A stretch of 64,000 bases of DNA from an uncultured Muribaculaceae bacterium (GCA_910578395.1 CAJTPZ010000001.1:1-64000); one strand, 5' to 3'; counted from the stretch's first letter, positions 1 through 9,362 are shown. Numbers and translations are program-made. Notes: generated from the letters alone by a model not told the origin.

Positions 1-19
1 TGATTGATTTTGCCGCCAT
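1..19 (-). CDS. 5' end of an off-window gene (partial)
   Basis: An ATG on the minus strand at 19-17 opens a frame (M-A-A-K-S-I) that runs off the left edge. It lies about 60 nt downstream of a two-box promoter at 87-117, which is the main reason for calling a gene here. Six codons cannot identify a product. Confidence 0.35.
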
Positions 20-86
20 AAAAATCCTAATCAATAAAATTTAGACAACCTCTTAGACAGACAATAAGCGTGAACCTATGCGATGA

Positions 87-117
87 CAAAATTAACATAT
101 TTTCATTAAACAACAAA
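87..117 (-). promoter_or_regulatory. Bacteroidales-type promoter for the off-window gene
   Basis: On the minus strand TTTG (117-114) is followed by 19 nt and TAATTTTG (94-87), matching the Bacteroidales pattern TTTG-N19-21-TAnnTTTG. The predicted start is near 80. It sits just past the alpha-mannosidase terminator, so the off-window gene should be a separate transcript. Confidence 0.55.
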
Positions 118-152
118 AAATCGGCCTAATTCAACCCGACACAGCTGAACGA

Positions 153-186
153 CAGAGGGGCGTCGGTTTTGTCCGACGCCCCTCTG
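153..186 (-). terminator. Hairpin downstream of the GH38 gene
   Basis: A perfect 14-bp stem (153-166 with 173-186) closes a 6-nt loop, 25 nt past the stop codon of the alpha-mannosidase. The minus-strand tail is not T-rich, so its termination strength is uncertain, but its position between a stop codon and the next promoter fits a transcript end. Confidence 0.55.
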
Positions 187-210
187 GTTGCTTATGTTGA
201 TATAATAATA

Positions 211-3200
211 TCAATACACTTCAAACTCGTTGATGCGGGTAGTCATCACACCTGCCTCTTGCGTTGGCGCAGTGATCATCAGCTTCACATAACGCACTGT
301 CTCAGGAGTTTTGAGTTTGCGGTTTACTACATTGTGGCGGTTACCGGCAAATCCGTCGATTGTATGCCAGTCCTCGTTCGTGGAATTACGCCCCATTAGA
401 TAACAGCCCGAAGTAACATATGAAGGATCCTCTCCTCCTGCATTCAATAGCTTCCAGCCCTTGATTTCAGTCGGCTTGCCAAGATCAAACACAACAGTCG
501 GAGGATTGCCGGTGACATCACACCATTTAGTCATCGGATTGCCATCAAGCATCTTTGCCGGAGTCTCACGTTCATTTACAAACCCTGTCGACGATACAAT
601 CATCTCCGGAGAAAGGAGATTGACCGTTGCGACCTCTTCCGTTACGGCATTCTCGCGATTTGCCGTGGTAAATAAAGGTGTCGCAGCCACAGCCCGCTCA
701 TTCTCGCCATTGGTTACAGTAGCTGAGAAGAGAATAAGCTGGCGGTCTTTGGGCAGAATGACTGACGTTGCACCTGCAGGAACATCAACCGTATAGTGAT
801 ACATATAGGTGAATTCATGCGGCTCGTCGTTTGAAGGTGAGTGTCGGTGAGTGCCTGTATAAGCTACACGCTGTTCCTTCATGTAACCTTCTGTATGGCC
901 GTCATGTCCCCACTGGCCTATAAAACCTGAATATGAAGGTACCATAAGGGTATCTGTATCATTGCCTACCTTCACAACAGCCTTTACGTCATTATTGTCA
1001 CCGTCTGCAGCCATGAGCAGATGCAGCTTGCTCCATTTGCCGGCTGGAAGGGATATTGTATCACCGTTGCATACTACTGCATTGTTGCCGGGAGTCTTGT
1101 TGATTGCAAACGAAACGGCATTCGCCACAATTTCCTCCGGCATGATCTCCGCAGCATAGCTGTAGCCGCCCGACAGACCACCATTCTGACGATATCCGTT
1201 CCACGTCATCACACTCCTGTTGTAAGGCAGAACCACCGACGCCATCTCAGGCCTCATCTCATCAGTTTCATCAAAGTATACACGATATGTGCCGATACCG
1301 TTGCCCTTAAGGCTAACAGGCATCTTATTGCCCTGTACCGCCGCATTACCGGTAACTTTCTCTGTTCCGTCTGCCGTGTTTGCACTTTTTATCGTACGGG
1401 AGAACACCACATTGGCATTGGTCGGTTTTCCTGAAGTTTCATAAACACGTACAACGTAACCATTGCCGTCCTCAGCTCGTTTAAGCGCCTTGATCACAAC
1501 ATTTGAAGCATCGGTTGATGCAAGCGACAGACTGCGGCCCTCTCCCTTGCTCTTCGGAACAATGAAAGCCTTTACACGCTGGTTCAGACGTTCACCGGCT
1601 TTGACCGCCTCTGCTCGGTCGAGACCTCCCTCATGACCTATGATAGAATAAGTGAACTTATGGTGTCCGAAATCCTGATGATCCTGATATGTGTAGCCGT
1701 TCTTTGTTTCGGGGGTGTGAAGCAGAGTCAGGCGTATCGTATTGTCTTTCGGCTTGTCCCAGCCATACTTCGAGTTATTGAGCACCGTCACACCATAACT
1801 GCCGTCACGGTCACTAAGGTCGGCCCATTCTCTTGCAGGCACCTCATATGCGGTAAGCACATTATTGCCGCGCTCGATCACACCGATACCGAGATCGTAT
1901 GTTGCCTTATCGTTCGATACCGAAAGAGGGAACTCTGCCTTCACAAGTGCATTTGTGGTAGCCCAATCCACCTCATTCACAAAGTCGATACGGGGAGCCA
2001 TGGCACCCTCATAAAGATTTATATACTGCGTGAACTCCGAGTCGCCATACTTCTTCGAAACCTTGACACTCTTCATCAGGTTGCCATCCTCGACAAGTGT
2101 GATCGACACATCTTCACCAAACGAAACGGGCTCCGAATCAATTGTTTTCTTTGTGATTTCCCACGCAGGCCACGCATATGATTTGTTGTCCGTAAACATG
2201 GCCAGACGTATCGCCTTGCCTTTCTCAACCATCTCCTTGCCGTTACGCTTGTCGACAAGCGAAATGATGTCGCCGTTCTTGTCAAACTTGAGGCTGTAGA
2301 CACTATTTTCTACACTATTGACTCTTCTTGTTTCTTCCTTGACATTCTTTCCTTTCAGAGCCACATCATAAACAGCATAGCCGATAGCAGGTACTGTTGC
2401 CTCTGCAAGTACTGTTGCCTTGCCATCGGCATAACCGGTCACCTGAGCCTTCACCTGCTTGCCATTGTGATCTTTCACAACCACACCCGACGGACGGTTC
2501 TTTGCCGGAATCTGAAGTTCCACAACATCAGTTGTCTCATAACCCAGAGGATTGAACATAAGAACAGGGATACCGCCGACCTTGGTGTTGAGAGTCGAAG
2601 CCACACTCGACACAGCGTCTGTCATCAGATCAGAGAATTGCTTGAGTGAGAGAAGCTCGTCATTCCATGAAAACTCATATGCGCGCGGTATACTGGTACC
2701 TGTGAGGTCATCATGAAACTGATGGAATATAAAGCGCTTCCATGCCTCTGTAAACGACTCAGTCGGATAAGGGTGTCCGGCATAGAGGGCCGCCACAGTA
2801 GCCGCACGCTCAGCAGCGTCGCCAAGCAGTTCGTTCTGGCGATTATAAAGCTTCATGGCTGCCTGTGATGTATAACAGCCTGTACCATGTACATCCATCA
2901 GAAGTTCACCGTCAAACACTTCAAGCTCCGGATGCGACGAATAAGGTAGATAATCCTTGTAAAGCTGATCGCTCGTTGCACTTATGATCTTCAGCGGTCC
3001 ATTCCCGTTAACACCCTTCTCTACCGATATTACCGAATTCACCGACGGAGCGCCACCGGTGTCACCAGTGCCATAATAATGGTAGACCTTGTTAAGCGGA
3101 CTTTCGTCAGCATGTTTTTTAAGTTGCTTGTCGTTTGAGATATCATCTCCACGCCAGCGGAAATTGTAGTTGAAGCCATGCGCCATCATGATGCGCTCTC

Positions 3201-3786
3201 CATCTACACCCTGCCATAAACCGATTGTAAACGGATATTTCTTGTCTCCGTAAAACGGATTGTTACGCCAGCCGAGCTTCTGTGACGAGAAACCAAGAAG
3301 ACCACAATGATTGGCTACAGTCGGAAGTGTCCAGCCGAAACCGAAGCAGTCGGGAAGGAAAATATCTGTACTCTCAACTCCAAACTCGTCACGATAAAAG
3401 TTCTGACCCAGCATGATATTGCGGATCTGAGATTCAATCGACGGAACAATCACATCATTGGCATCCCAGCTTGCACCGGTGATATGCCATCGGCCATCCT
3501 TGATATAATTCTTTACCTGCTCATATTCTGCGGGATAGTACTCCTTCATCCACGCATACTTCACACCACCCTCGAAGTTGAATACATAGTCGGGATACTG
3601 ACTGAGCAAAAACAGATTCTGGGTAAGAGTCTTCCGCACATAATCGCGGATAGTAGTCTGGACATCCCAGTTCCACTGGGTATCCAAATGGGCATTGGAG
3701 ACAGCATATACCGTCTGTTCGTCTCCTCTCATCTCATACGAGCCAAGGGCAAGCATGGCAAGAGCGACTGCGCCAATTTTTTTCAT
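211..3786 (-). CDS. secreted GH38 alpha-mannosidase with C-terminal discoidin-like domain
   Basis: A 1191-residue exported glycoside hydrolase predicted to remove alpha-linked mannose from glycans such as N-glycans. A signal-like stretch (residues 1-21) leads into the GH38 domain. His33 and Asp35 in AHLDTQW match the zinc ligands, and PDCFGFGW further on carries the probable nucleophile Asp. Later segments include GLWQGVDGERIM and HGTGCYTSQ. The last 130 or so residues look like an F5/8 type C (discoidin) module that could bind sugar. The frame is open upstream to 3858, but the promoter at 3862-3891 would start RNA near 3855 and the signal peptide begins at 3786, so I use 3786. It is a stand-alone gene with its own promoter and terminator. 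The substrate linkage cannot be read from the sequence. Confidence 0.9.
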   Translation of the reverse strand: MKKIGAVALAMLALGSYEMRGDEQTVYAVSNAHLDTQWNWDVQTTIRDYVRKTLTQNLFLLSQYPDYVFNFEGGVKYAWMKEYYPAEYEQVKNYIKDGRWHITGASWDANDVIVPSIESQIRNIMLGQNFYRDEFGVESTDIFLPDCFGFGWTLPTVANHCGLLGFSSQKLGWRNNPFYGDKKYPFTIGLWQGVDGERIMMAHGFNYNFRWRGDDISNDKQLKKHADESPLNKVYHYYGTGDTGGAPSVNSVISVEKGVNGNGPLKIISATSDQLYKDYLPYSSHPELEVFDGELLMDVHGTGCYTSQAAMKLYNRQNELLGDAAERAATVAALYAGHPYPTESFTEAWKRFIFHQFHDDLTGTSIPRAYEFSWNDELLSLKQFSDLMTDAVSSVASTLNTKVGGIPVLMFNPLGYETTDVVELQIPAKNRPSGVVVKDHNGKQVKAQVTGYADGKATVLAEATVPAIGYAVYDVALKGKNVKEETRRVNSVENSVYSLKFDKNGDIISLVDKRNGKEMVEKGKAIRLAMFTDNKSYAWPAWEITKKTIDSEPVSFGEDVSITLVEDGNLMKSVKVSKKYGDSEFTQYINLYEGAMAPRIDFVNEVDWATTNALVKAEFPLSVSNDKATYDLGIGVIERGNNVLTAYEVPAREWADLSDRDGSYGVTVLNNSKYGWDKPKDNTIRLTLLHTPETKNGYTYQDHQDFGHHKFTYSIIGHEGGLDRAEAVKAGERLNQRVKAFIVPKSKGEGRSLSLASTDASNVVIKALKRAEDGNGYVVRVYETSGKPTNANVVFSRTIKSANTADGTEKVTGNAAVQGNKMPVSLKGNGIGTYRVYFDETDEMRPEMASVVLPYNRSVMTWNGYRQNGGLSGGYSYAAEIMPEEIVANAVSFAINKTPGNNAVVCNGDTISLPAGKWSKLHLLMAADGDNNDVKAVVKVGNDTDTLMVPSYSGFIGQWGHDGHTEGYMKEQRVAYTGTHRHSPSNDEPHEFTYMYHYTVDVPAGATSVILPKDRQLILFSATVTNGENERAVAATPLFTTANRENAVTEEVATVNLLSPEMIVSSTGFVNERETPAKMLDGNPMTKWCDVTGNPPTVVFDLGKPTEIKGWKLLNAGGEDPSYVTSGCYLMGRNSTNEDWHTIDGFAGNRHNVVNRKLKTPETVRYVKLMITAPTQEAGVMTTRINEFEVY

Positions 3787-3861
3787 GCTGAATTTGATAT
3801 TATGATTGGTTATGTAACTTGAATCCTTTTCCGGCTTGGTTATGGTATTAGGCCGCATTTA

Positions 3862-3891
3862 CAAAGATACACATAAAATAACGATTGTCAA
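3862..3891 (-). promoter_or_regulatory. promoter of the GH38 alpha-mannosidase
   Basis: On the minus strand TTG (3891-3889), 19 nt, then TATCTTTG (3869-3862), a perfect -7 box. The predicted RNA start near 3855 leaves a leader of about 70 nt before the ATG at 3786. Confidence 0.65.
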
Positions 3892-4035
3892 GTTTTACTT
3901 TTTGAATAACATCCGTCTCCTGTTCGTGCATCTTGGCACTGGTATCTGCAAAATTACCGTCTCTTTGCCCCCGTGAAAGTGTTAAATGACCATCAGTCCC
4001 AGACGTGCCCCTGGTCTAAAGATTCAGCTATCGAC

Positions 4036-4071
4036 ATATAAAAACTCGGGGCATGACTTACGCACGCCCCG
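4036..4071 (-). terminator. terminator of the tyrA transcript
   Basis: A 9-bp GC-rich stem (4047-4055 with 4063-4071, one G-U pair) is followed on the minus strand by a T-rich run at 4044-4036. It lies directly after the prephenate dehydrogenase stop codon. Confidence 0.75.
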
Positions 4072-4076
4072 GTTAC

Positions 4077-4850
4077 TCATTTAAGATTCCTTCTCACACG
4101 TTCCAGATAATGTTTCATACCTTCGCTGTCATGATCCCTCACTATGTCGCGAAGCTCCGAAAGCTGTTCCATTATCCGTCCGAGCTGTTCAGTAGTGTGA
4201 GGATTAAACAATATCTCGCTCAGCAGATAGTCATCCTCTCCCATCAGCCCCTTGGCTATACCCATGTGGCGCTTGAAAGTCGTGCCTGGAGCATCCTGAT
4301 GCTTCATGACCGACGCAAATACAAGAGTTGACGCAAACGGTATCGAAAGAGAGTAGGCAATCGTTTCGTCATGCTCCGCAAATGTGTATTCCTCTATGTG
4401 AAGTCCGAGACCATTGTAAAGATCCTTGAAAAACACTTTTCCAAGATGATCCCCCTCCGAAATGATCACAGCATTCTCATTCGCAAGATTGCTAAGCGAT
4501 GCAAACGTAGGGCCAAACATCGGATGTGTTGACACAAACGGGTGGCCGCACGAAGCATAAAATTCCGGAAGACCGGTCTTTACCGATGCTATGTCACTCA
4601 ATATCGCAGTCTCCGGCAGATAAGGCAATACTGACTTGAATGCGTCAAGCGTATACTTCACTGTAGCGGCATTGATAACCAGTGCCGGCATAAAATCCTG
4701 TATCTCTTCAAGCTTTGAAAAACGCTGTGTGTTGTAAGTAAACCTCAGACGTTTAGGATCAGGATCGAAAACACCGACCTCATGTTCAAACGACAGGAGA
4801 TCACAGAAAAATGTCCCCATTTTTCCGGCGCCGAGTATCAGTATTCTCAT
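4077..4850 (-). CDS. tyrA: prephenate dehydrogenase
   Basis: A cytoplasmic enzyme that oxidatively decarboxylates prephenate to 4-hydroxyphenylpyruvate in tyrosine synthesis, using NAD(P)+. The 257-residue protein opens with a Rossmann motif GAGKMG (residues 7-12). The family-typical STHPMFGP segment lies near residue 110, followed by a helical C-terminal dimerisation half. There is no fused chorismate mutase or ACT domain. It starts 11 nt after the DAHP synthase/chorismate mutase stop, so the two are co-transcribed and act in one pathway: the upstream enzyme makes prephenate and this one consumes it. Confidence 0.9.
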   Translation of the reverse strand: MRILILGAGKMGTFFCDLLSFEHEVGVFDPDPKRLRFTYNTQRFSKLEEIQDFMPALVINAATVKYTLDAFKSVLPYLPETAILSDIASVKTGLPEFYASCGHPFVSTHPMFGPTFASLSNLANENAVIISEGDHLGKVFFKDLYNGLGLHIEEYTFAEHDETIAYSLSIPFASTLVFASVMKHQDAPGTTFKRHMGIAKGLMGEDDYLLSEILFNPHTTEQLGRIMEQLSELRDIVRDHDSEGMKHYLERVRRNLK

Positions 4851-4861
4851 TCCCTTGTAGA

Positions 4862-5935
4862 TCAGCGCTTATTAAATATATCTATCTGCTGACGCACCGA
4901 CTCCTCGTGAATCGCCTGAAGCACAGTCTGCATAAACTCTCCGCTCATACCCATTTCTTTTGCCAGTCCTACACGCGACTGCATGATATCATCATATCGT
5001 GCAGCCTGTATGACAGGCATATGATGTTCCTTCTTGTACTGTCCGATCTCACGGCTGACACGCATACGCTTGTTCAGAGTCTCAAGAAGCTCGTTATCGA
5101 GAGCATCGATTTGCTGACGCAGTATCTTCAGGTTTTCAGTCGACTGCTTTTCATCACGATATACCAGAGTGTTGAGTATGTAATTAAGCACCTCAGGAGT
5201 TACCTGCTGAGCTTTATCGCTCCACGCACAGTCAGGATCACAGTGACTCTCTATGATCAGTCCGTCAAAGCCCATGTCAATAGCCTGCTGAGACAACGGT
5301 GCGACCAACTCGCGCTTACCGCCGATATGGCTCGGATCATGTATTATAGGCAGATTCGGCAGACGGCGACGAAGCTCGATAGGTATATGCCACTGAGGCA
5401 GATTCCGGTACAGATGCTTTCCATAAGCGCTGAAACCGCGATGGATTGCGCCGAGTTGCCTGATGCCGGCATTGTAAAGACGCTCAAGAGCTCCAATCCA
5501 CAATTCAAGGTCAGGATTCACCGGATTCTTGACCAGAACCGGTATATCTGCTCCACGCTCACTCAATGCATCGGCTATTTCCTGCATTGCAAAAGGATTG
5601 GCCGACGTGCGGGCTCCGATCCAAAGCATGTCAACACCGGCATCAAGAGCTGCATCGACATGCGCACGGGTAGCAACTTCTGTTGAGGTGTACATGCCGG
5701 TCTCCTTCTTGACCTTTTTCAACCAGGCCAGTCCTTCCTCTCCCACCCCTTCAAAGCCTCCCGGCTTTGTGCGTGGCTTCCATATACCGGCTCTAAAGAT
5801 CTTTATACCGTTGGCACAAAGCCCTTTGGCAGTTTCAAGTGTCTGCTCCTCGGTCTCGGCGCTACAGGGTCCTGATATTATTATAGGGCGCTCAAGCAGT
5901 TGCCCGCCAAGCGTAAGCGGCTTCAATTCTTTCAT
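4862..5935 (-). CDS. bifunctional DAHP synthase / chorismate mutase
   Basis: This cytoplasmic enzyme joins the first step of the shikimate pathway (erythrose 4-phosphate plus phosphoenolpyruvate to DAHP) to chorismate mutase. Residues 1-260 are a type I-beta DAHP synthase: ISGPCSAE near residue 20, RAGIWKPRTKPGGFEG, and later SHIGGKRE and ESHCDPDCAWSD. Residues 265-357 form an AroQ-type helical chorismate mutase beginning LRQQIDALDNELLE. The 357-residue length fits the fused enzyme. It is the first gene of a two-gene operon with tyrA and has its own promoter. In related genomes I recall prephenate dehydratase and an aminotransferase upstream; here the upstream neighbour is divergent mdh instead. 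Confidence 0.92.
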   Translation of the reverse strand: MKELKPLTLGGQLLERPIIISGPCSAETEEQTLETAKGLCANGIKIFRAGIWKPRTKPGGFEGVGEEGLAWLKKVKKETGMYTSTEVATRAHVDAALDAGVDMLWIGARTSANPFAMQEIADALSERGADIPVLVKNPVNPDLELWIGALERLYNAGIRQLGAIHRGFSAYGKHLYRNLPQWHIPIELRRRLPNLPIIHDPSHIGGKRELVAPLSQQAIDMGFDGLIIESHCDPDCAWSDKAQQVTPEVLNYILNTLVYRDEKQSTENLKILRQQIDALDNELLETLNKRMRVSREIGQYKKEHHMPVIQAARYDDIMQSRVGLAKEMGMSGEFMQTVLQAIHEESVRQQIDIFNKR

Positions 5936-6005
5936 TTTATCCTTTAAATTGCACTCTATTTATCAAAAAAATGTAGATTCGACAATATTTTGTCAGGAAT
6001 CATTG

Positions 6006-6037
6006 CAAAGATGATTATTTTACATCAAACTGCCAAA
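6006..6037 (-). promoter_or_regulatory. promoter of the aromatic amino acid operon
   Basis: On the minus strand TTTG (6037-6034), 20 nt, then CATCTTTG (6013-6006), one base from the TAnnTTTG consensus. It would start RNA near 5999, about 64 nt before the start codon. Confidence 0.55.
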
Positions 6038-6118
6038 AAACCTGCGCCAAATTCTCAGCACACTATCTCGTCACAAATCTTTTTAATTAAATTTAAACAA
6101 CTAATTAATAGATTTTTC

Positions 6119-6126
6119 TATTTTTG
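6119..6126 (+). promoter_or_regulatory. -7 box upstream of mdh
   Basis: TATTTTTG fits the TAnnTTTG consensus and lies about 95 nt before the chosen mdh start. I see no good TTG at the -33 spacing, so only the -7 element is supported. Confidence 0.45.
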
Positions 6127-6220
6127 CATTGTTAAAAGGTAATAGAGGATGCGCTCAATATGGACGATCTTGCTTATAACCGATAGAATCAAAATCCTAA
6201 CTTTTATAAATAAAGAAATT

Positions 6221-7156
6221 ATGTCAAAAGTAACAGTGGTTGGTGCCGGTAACGTAGGTGCCACTTGCGCTAATGTACTCGTCACGACCGGCGTTGCCGA
6301 CGAGGTAGTTCTCATCGACATCAAAGAAGGCCTTTCTGAGGGCAAAGCTATGGACATCAACCAGACTGTCAACATCCTCGGTCTTGAGACACGTCTCACT
6401 GGCGTGACAAACGACTATGAGAAAACTGCTGGCAGCGATGTTGTTGTGATCACTTCAGGCATTCCCCGTAAACCCGGTATGACCCGTGAAGAGCTCATCG
6501 GCACAAACGCAAAAATCGTTAAGTCTGTGACCGACAGCATTCTCAAATACTCTCCCAACGCTGTTATCGTCTGCGTGTCAAACCCCATGGACACAATGAC
6601 CTATCTCATCCACAAAACTTCGGGACTTCCAAAAAACCGCATCATCGGTATGGGAGGTGCACTCGACAGCGCACGTTTCAAATACTTCCTCTCAATAGCG
6701 CTCAATGCAAACCCCAAAGAAATCGAAGGCATCGTAATCGGAGGACATGGTGACACCACTATGATTCCGCTTGTGCGTTTCGCTGCTTACCGCGGTGTGC
6801 CTGCTACAAACTACATCGACGCTGACCGTCTTGCTACAGTGGCTGCCGACACAATGGTCGGAGGTGCTACTCTCACAAAACTGCTCGGCACTTCTGCCTG
6901 GTATGCTCCCGGCGCCGCTGCCGCCCAGGTAGTATCGGCAGTTCTCCATGATGAGAAAAAACTCATCTCCTGCTCGGCTCTTCTCGACGGTGAGTACGGT
7001 GAAAGCGATCTCTGCATCGGCGTACCCTGCATCCTTGGCAAAAACGGTATCGAGAAGATCGTTGAATTCCCCCTCAACGACGAAGAAAAAGACCTCTTCC
7101 ACAAGAGCGCAGAGGCTGTTCACAAAACAAACGCTGCTTTGGCAGGTGCCCTCTGA
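6221..7156 (+). CDS. mdh: malate dehydrogenase (NAD-dependent)
   Basis: A cytoplasmic enzyme interconverting malate and oxaloacetate with NAD+. In these fermenters it feeds the reductive branch to fumarate, succinate and propionate. The 311-residue protein starts MSKVTVVGAGNVG, with the Rossmann glycine motif at residues 8-13 and the NAD-binding acidic residue Asp33. VSNPMDTMTY, GMGGALDSARF and the catalytic-His loop GGHGDTTMIPL follow. The frame is open 24 codons upstream, but those residues are not family-like and begin close to the predicted RNA start, so I use 6221. It is monocistronic, with a strong terminator behind it. Confidence 0.93.
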   Translation: MSKVTVVGAGNVGATCANVLVTTGVADEVVLIDIKEGLSEGKAMDINQTVNILGLETRLTGVTNDYEKTAGSDVVVITSGIPRKPGMTREELIGTNAKIVKSVTDSILKYSPNAVIVCVSNPMDTMTYLIHKTSGLPKNRIIGMGGALDSARFKYFLSIALNANPKEIEGIVIGGHGDTTMIPLVRFAAYRGVPATNYIDADRLATVAADTMVGGATLTKLLGTSAWYAPGAAAAQVVSAVLHDEKKLISCSALLDGEYGESDLCIGVPCILGKNGIEKIVEFPLNDEEKDLFHKSAEAVHKTNAALAGAL

Positions 7157-7183
7157 TCCTGAACCATTCTTAATTCGTTATAC

Positions 7184-7228
7184 ACTCCGGGAGGATGGTA
7201 TTATACCTCCCCTCCCGGAGTTCTTTTT
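7184..7228 (+). terminator. mdh terminator
   Basis: A perfect 11-bp stem (7184-7194 with 7211-7221) is followed by TTCTTTTT. It lies 27 nt after the mdh stop, ahead of the next start codon at 7241. Confidence 0.8.
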
Positions 7229-7240
7229 AAATCAAATACT

Positions 7241-7654
7241 ATGACACTACGTAAAATCCTCATGACAGCTGCCATCGCAATTGCTGCTGTTATCCCGGCC
7301 ACTTCTTTCGCATCTGAAAACAAAGATATTCCGGCAGGAGTGCAGGTCCTGAAACCCGATGCGACCATCGACGTCGACAAAGCTCCCGGACATCTTGTGA
7401 TAATCGATTTCAATGCCACCTGGTGTGGACCATGCCGCAGATTCGCTCCCATTTTCAAAGCTGCTGCTGAGAAATACAAAGGTCAGGTTGAATTTATTTC
7501 AGTCGACATCGACAAGCATCAGAATCTTGCACAAAACATCGGTATCACATCAGTACCCACGCTTCTGTTCATTAGGGCAGACGGCAAGCTCTACTCGTGG
7601 GTCGGATTCCTGCCACAATACGATTTCTTCAAAGCGATAGATCAGTTAAAGTAA
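7241..7654 (+). CDS. exported thioredoxin-like protein
   Basis: A 137-residue thioredoxin-fold protein with an N-terminal signal peptide (residues 1-25, ending near SFAS), so it should act in the periplasm. The redox motif WCGPCR sits near residue 63, after the strand VIIDFNATWC, and the cis-proline loop is SVPTLLF. Total length matches a single thioredoxin domain with no extra maturation domain. It is likely a periplasmic thiol reductase or oxidase; the partner is unknown. It begins only 12 nt beyond the mdh terminator and no separate promoter is evident, so its transcription may depend on read-through or on an element I cannot see. Confidence 0.85.
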   Translation: MTLRKILMTAAIAIAAVIPATSFASENKDIPAGVQVLKPDATIDVDKAPGHLVIIDFNATWCGPCRRFAPIFKAAAEKYKGQVEFISVDIDKHQNLAQNIGITSVPTLLFIRADGKLYSWVGFLPQYDFFKAIDQLK

Positions 7655-7840
7655 CGTTTATGTTACAAAATTGCGACTTATGACAAATTATTTGTTGCAT
7701 TACAATTACAACAATTAAGGAATATTAAACATCTCTGAATTCATAAACCTTAACAAGTCTGCAAGTGTTTGTTCAAGTGGAAACGATAAAGAAAATTTGA
7801 TTTCACAAACGAGCTTACAAAGCGACAAACATTTCAGAAC

Positions 7841-8191
7841 ATGATTACTGCAAGCGTTATACAGTCTCTCTACCGCAAATTCAACCGTCGTCCATCATCT
7901 GTCGATGCGCTTGACATACACCTTCTATTTGAATCTGTAAATCCTGCCAACAACATCGTCATCGACGACGGCACTCTCTACATAAACAGCATTCCGGCCG
8001 ACTCCCCTTTTCACGAAGTAAAGCTCTGCCACATACATGCAATCGTGGAATTTGAAGAATCCGTCGCACTCGTTATGCACTCATCCATCCTGTTTCTCAG
8101 CAAAGTCGGCAACGATGTCCGTGTACACATCAAACCGATGAAAGACTCAATATGGAGCCGTATAAAAGACAAGCTGGGTTTTGTGGCATGA
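7841..8191 (+). CDS. conserved-looking protein of unknown function
   Basis: I do not recognise this 116-residue protein. It has no signal peptide or membrane segment. The middle reads as alternating beta strands (NIVIDDGTLYINSI, then VALVMHSSILFLSK, then DVRVHIKP) and the C-terminal 15 residues form a basic amphipathic helix. There are two cysteine-poor, histidine-containing turns (ELCHIHAIVEF-like). It is 28 nt ahead of the M28 peptidase and probably co-transcribed with it. The preceding 186 nt (7655-7840) are AT-rich with no clear promoter. The start ATG is the only good one, and codon use matches the neighbours, so I take it as a real gene. Confidence 0.65.
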   Translation: MITASVIQSLYRKFNRRPSSVDALDIHLLFESVNPANNIVIDDGTLYINSIPADSPFHEVKLCHIHAIVEFEESVALVMHSSILFLSKVGNDVRVHIKPMKDSIWSRIKDKLGFVA

Positions 8192-8219
8192 CCCCGACGG
8201 CTCAATCCCTAAACCATAT

Positions 8220-9233
8220 ATGAAAAATTTACCGATAATTATCACTGTCATTGCTGCGGCATCCATCAAATTCACGGCAAAATGTATAGAGCCTAAAGAG
8301 ATAGGCTACAACACGATCAACCGTCCAACAGCCGAAGCACACATATCCTTTTTAGCTGCTGATGAACTCGAAGGACGGGAGGCCGGATACAAAAGTGGAA
8401 GAATTGCTGGAAATTATGTCGAAGCACAGTTAAAGGCTCTCGGACTCACCCCCTGGGATGACAAAAATTTCTTCCAGCCTTTTGAAGCTTACCGCGTCGA
8501 ACGTCAGAAAAAAGGACAATACACTGTTCATCCTGACTCTGTGGCAAAAATCATCGCCGACACTCATCATCAGAAATTATCCTTGCGTAACGTGATGGGG
8601 AAAATCACAGGCAAAAACCCTGATGAAATTGTAGTTATCGGCGCACACTACGACCACCTCGGTTTAGACCCGCTGCTCGACACCGACAAAATATATAACG
8701 GCGCAGATGACAACGCTTCCGGCGTCGCTGCAGTGCTCCAGATCGCACGTGCATTTGTCACAAGCGGCGTACAACCTGAACGAACTGTCATTTTCGCGCT
8801 TTGGGACGGAGAAGAAAAGGGTCTGCTTGGCTCAGAATATTTCATGCAGACATTTTCCGATCCAAAAAAAATAAAAGGCTACCTCAACTTCGACATGATC
8901 GGCCGAAACAACAAAGAAAACGAGCCTGAACATGTAGTATATCTTTACACAGCCGGAAATCCGATGTTTGAGACTTGGCTGAAAAACGATATCGCACAAC
9001 GCGGTCTGAAACTCAAACCGCATTTCAGTGCCTGGAAACAACTTCTGAGTGGAAGTGACAATCGGTCCTTTGCTAAACACAACATACCCATAATATGGTA
9101 TCACACCGACGGACATCCTGACTATCACCTGCCATCTGACCACACCGATAAAATCAACTGGGAAAAAACCGTCGACATAACACGCGCAGCCTACCTCAAC
9201 CTATGGAACCTCGCTAACGAGAAAACATACTGA
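8220..9233 (+). CDS. M28-family zinc aminopeptidase, exported
   Basis: A 337-residue secreted metallopeptidase of the M28 (aminopeptidase Y/S) family, expected to trim N-terminal residues from peptides in the periplasm. The metal ligands are visible in order: His in GAHYDHLG, bridging Asp in GADDNASG, the catalytic and ligand Glu pair in WDGEEKGLLGS, Asp in NFDMIGR, and a final His in LPSDHTDK. The first 22 residues form a signal sequence. The cysteine at its end lacks a good lipobox, so lipidation is doubtful. I start at the ATG at 8220 rather than an upstream frame that overlaps the previous gene. Confidence 0.88.
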   Translation: MKNLPIIITVIAAASIKFTAKCIEPKEIGYNTINRPTAEAHISFLAADELEGREAGYKSGRIAGNYVEAQLKALGLTPWDDKNFFQPFEAYRVERQKKGQYTVHPDSVAKIIADTHHQKLSLRNVMGKITGKNPDEIVVIGAHYDHLGLDPLLDTDKIYNGADDNASGVAAVLQIARAFVTSGVQPERTVIFALWDGEEKGLLGSEYFMQTFSDPKKIKGYLNFDMIGRNNKENEPEHVVYLYTAGNPMFETWLKNDIAQRGLKLKPHFSAWKQLLSGSDNRSFAKHNIPIIWYHTDGHPDYHLPSDHTDKINWEKTVDITRAAYLNLWNLANEKTY

Positions 9234-9283
9234 TTTCTTACGGCTATATCTCCATCTGACAACTGTTCCGTCTCATAACAAAA

Positions 9284-9332
9284 AAGCTGCACCGCAGAGC
9301 TCTTGATGAGCCTTTGTGGTGCAGCTTCTTTT
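9284..9332. terminator. bidirectional terminator between convergent genes
   Basis: A 10-bp stem (9284-9293 with 9318-9327) flanked by A-runs on the left and T-runs on the right can serve both the M28 peptidase (+) and the DUF3857 operon (-), which converge here. Confidence 0.75.
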
Positions 9333-9362
9333 AAACCGTATTGTTTCTTTTAGTATATTGTA

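Noticed and set aside
3787..3858. 24-codon N-terminal extension of the GH38 mannosidase
   Set aside because: It would begin before or at the predicted RNA start and puts charged residues ahead of the signal peptide.
4811..5686. Plus-strand open frame opposite the aromatic genes
   Set aside because: Antisense to tyrA and the DAHP synthase gene; no promoter or family signal.
8220..8290. Lipoprotein signal on the M28 peptidase
   Set aside because: The cysteine is preceded by Thr-Ala-Lys, which does not fit a lipobox.
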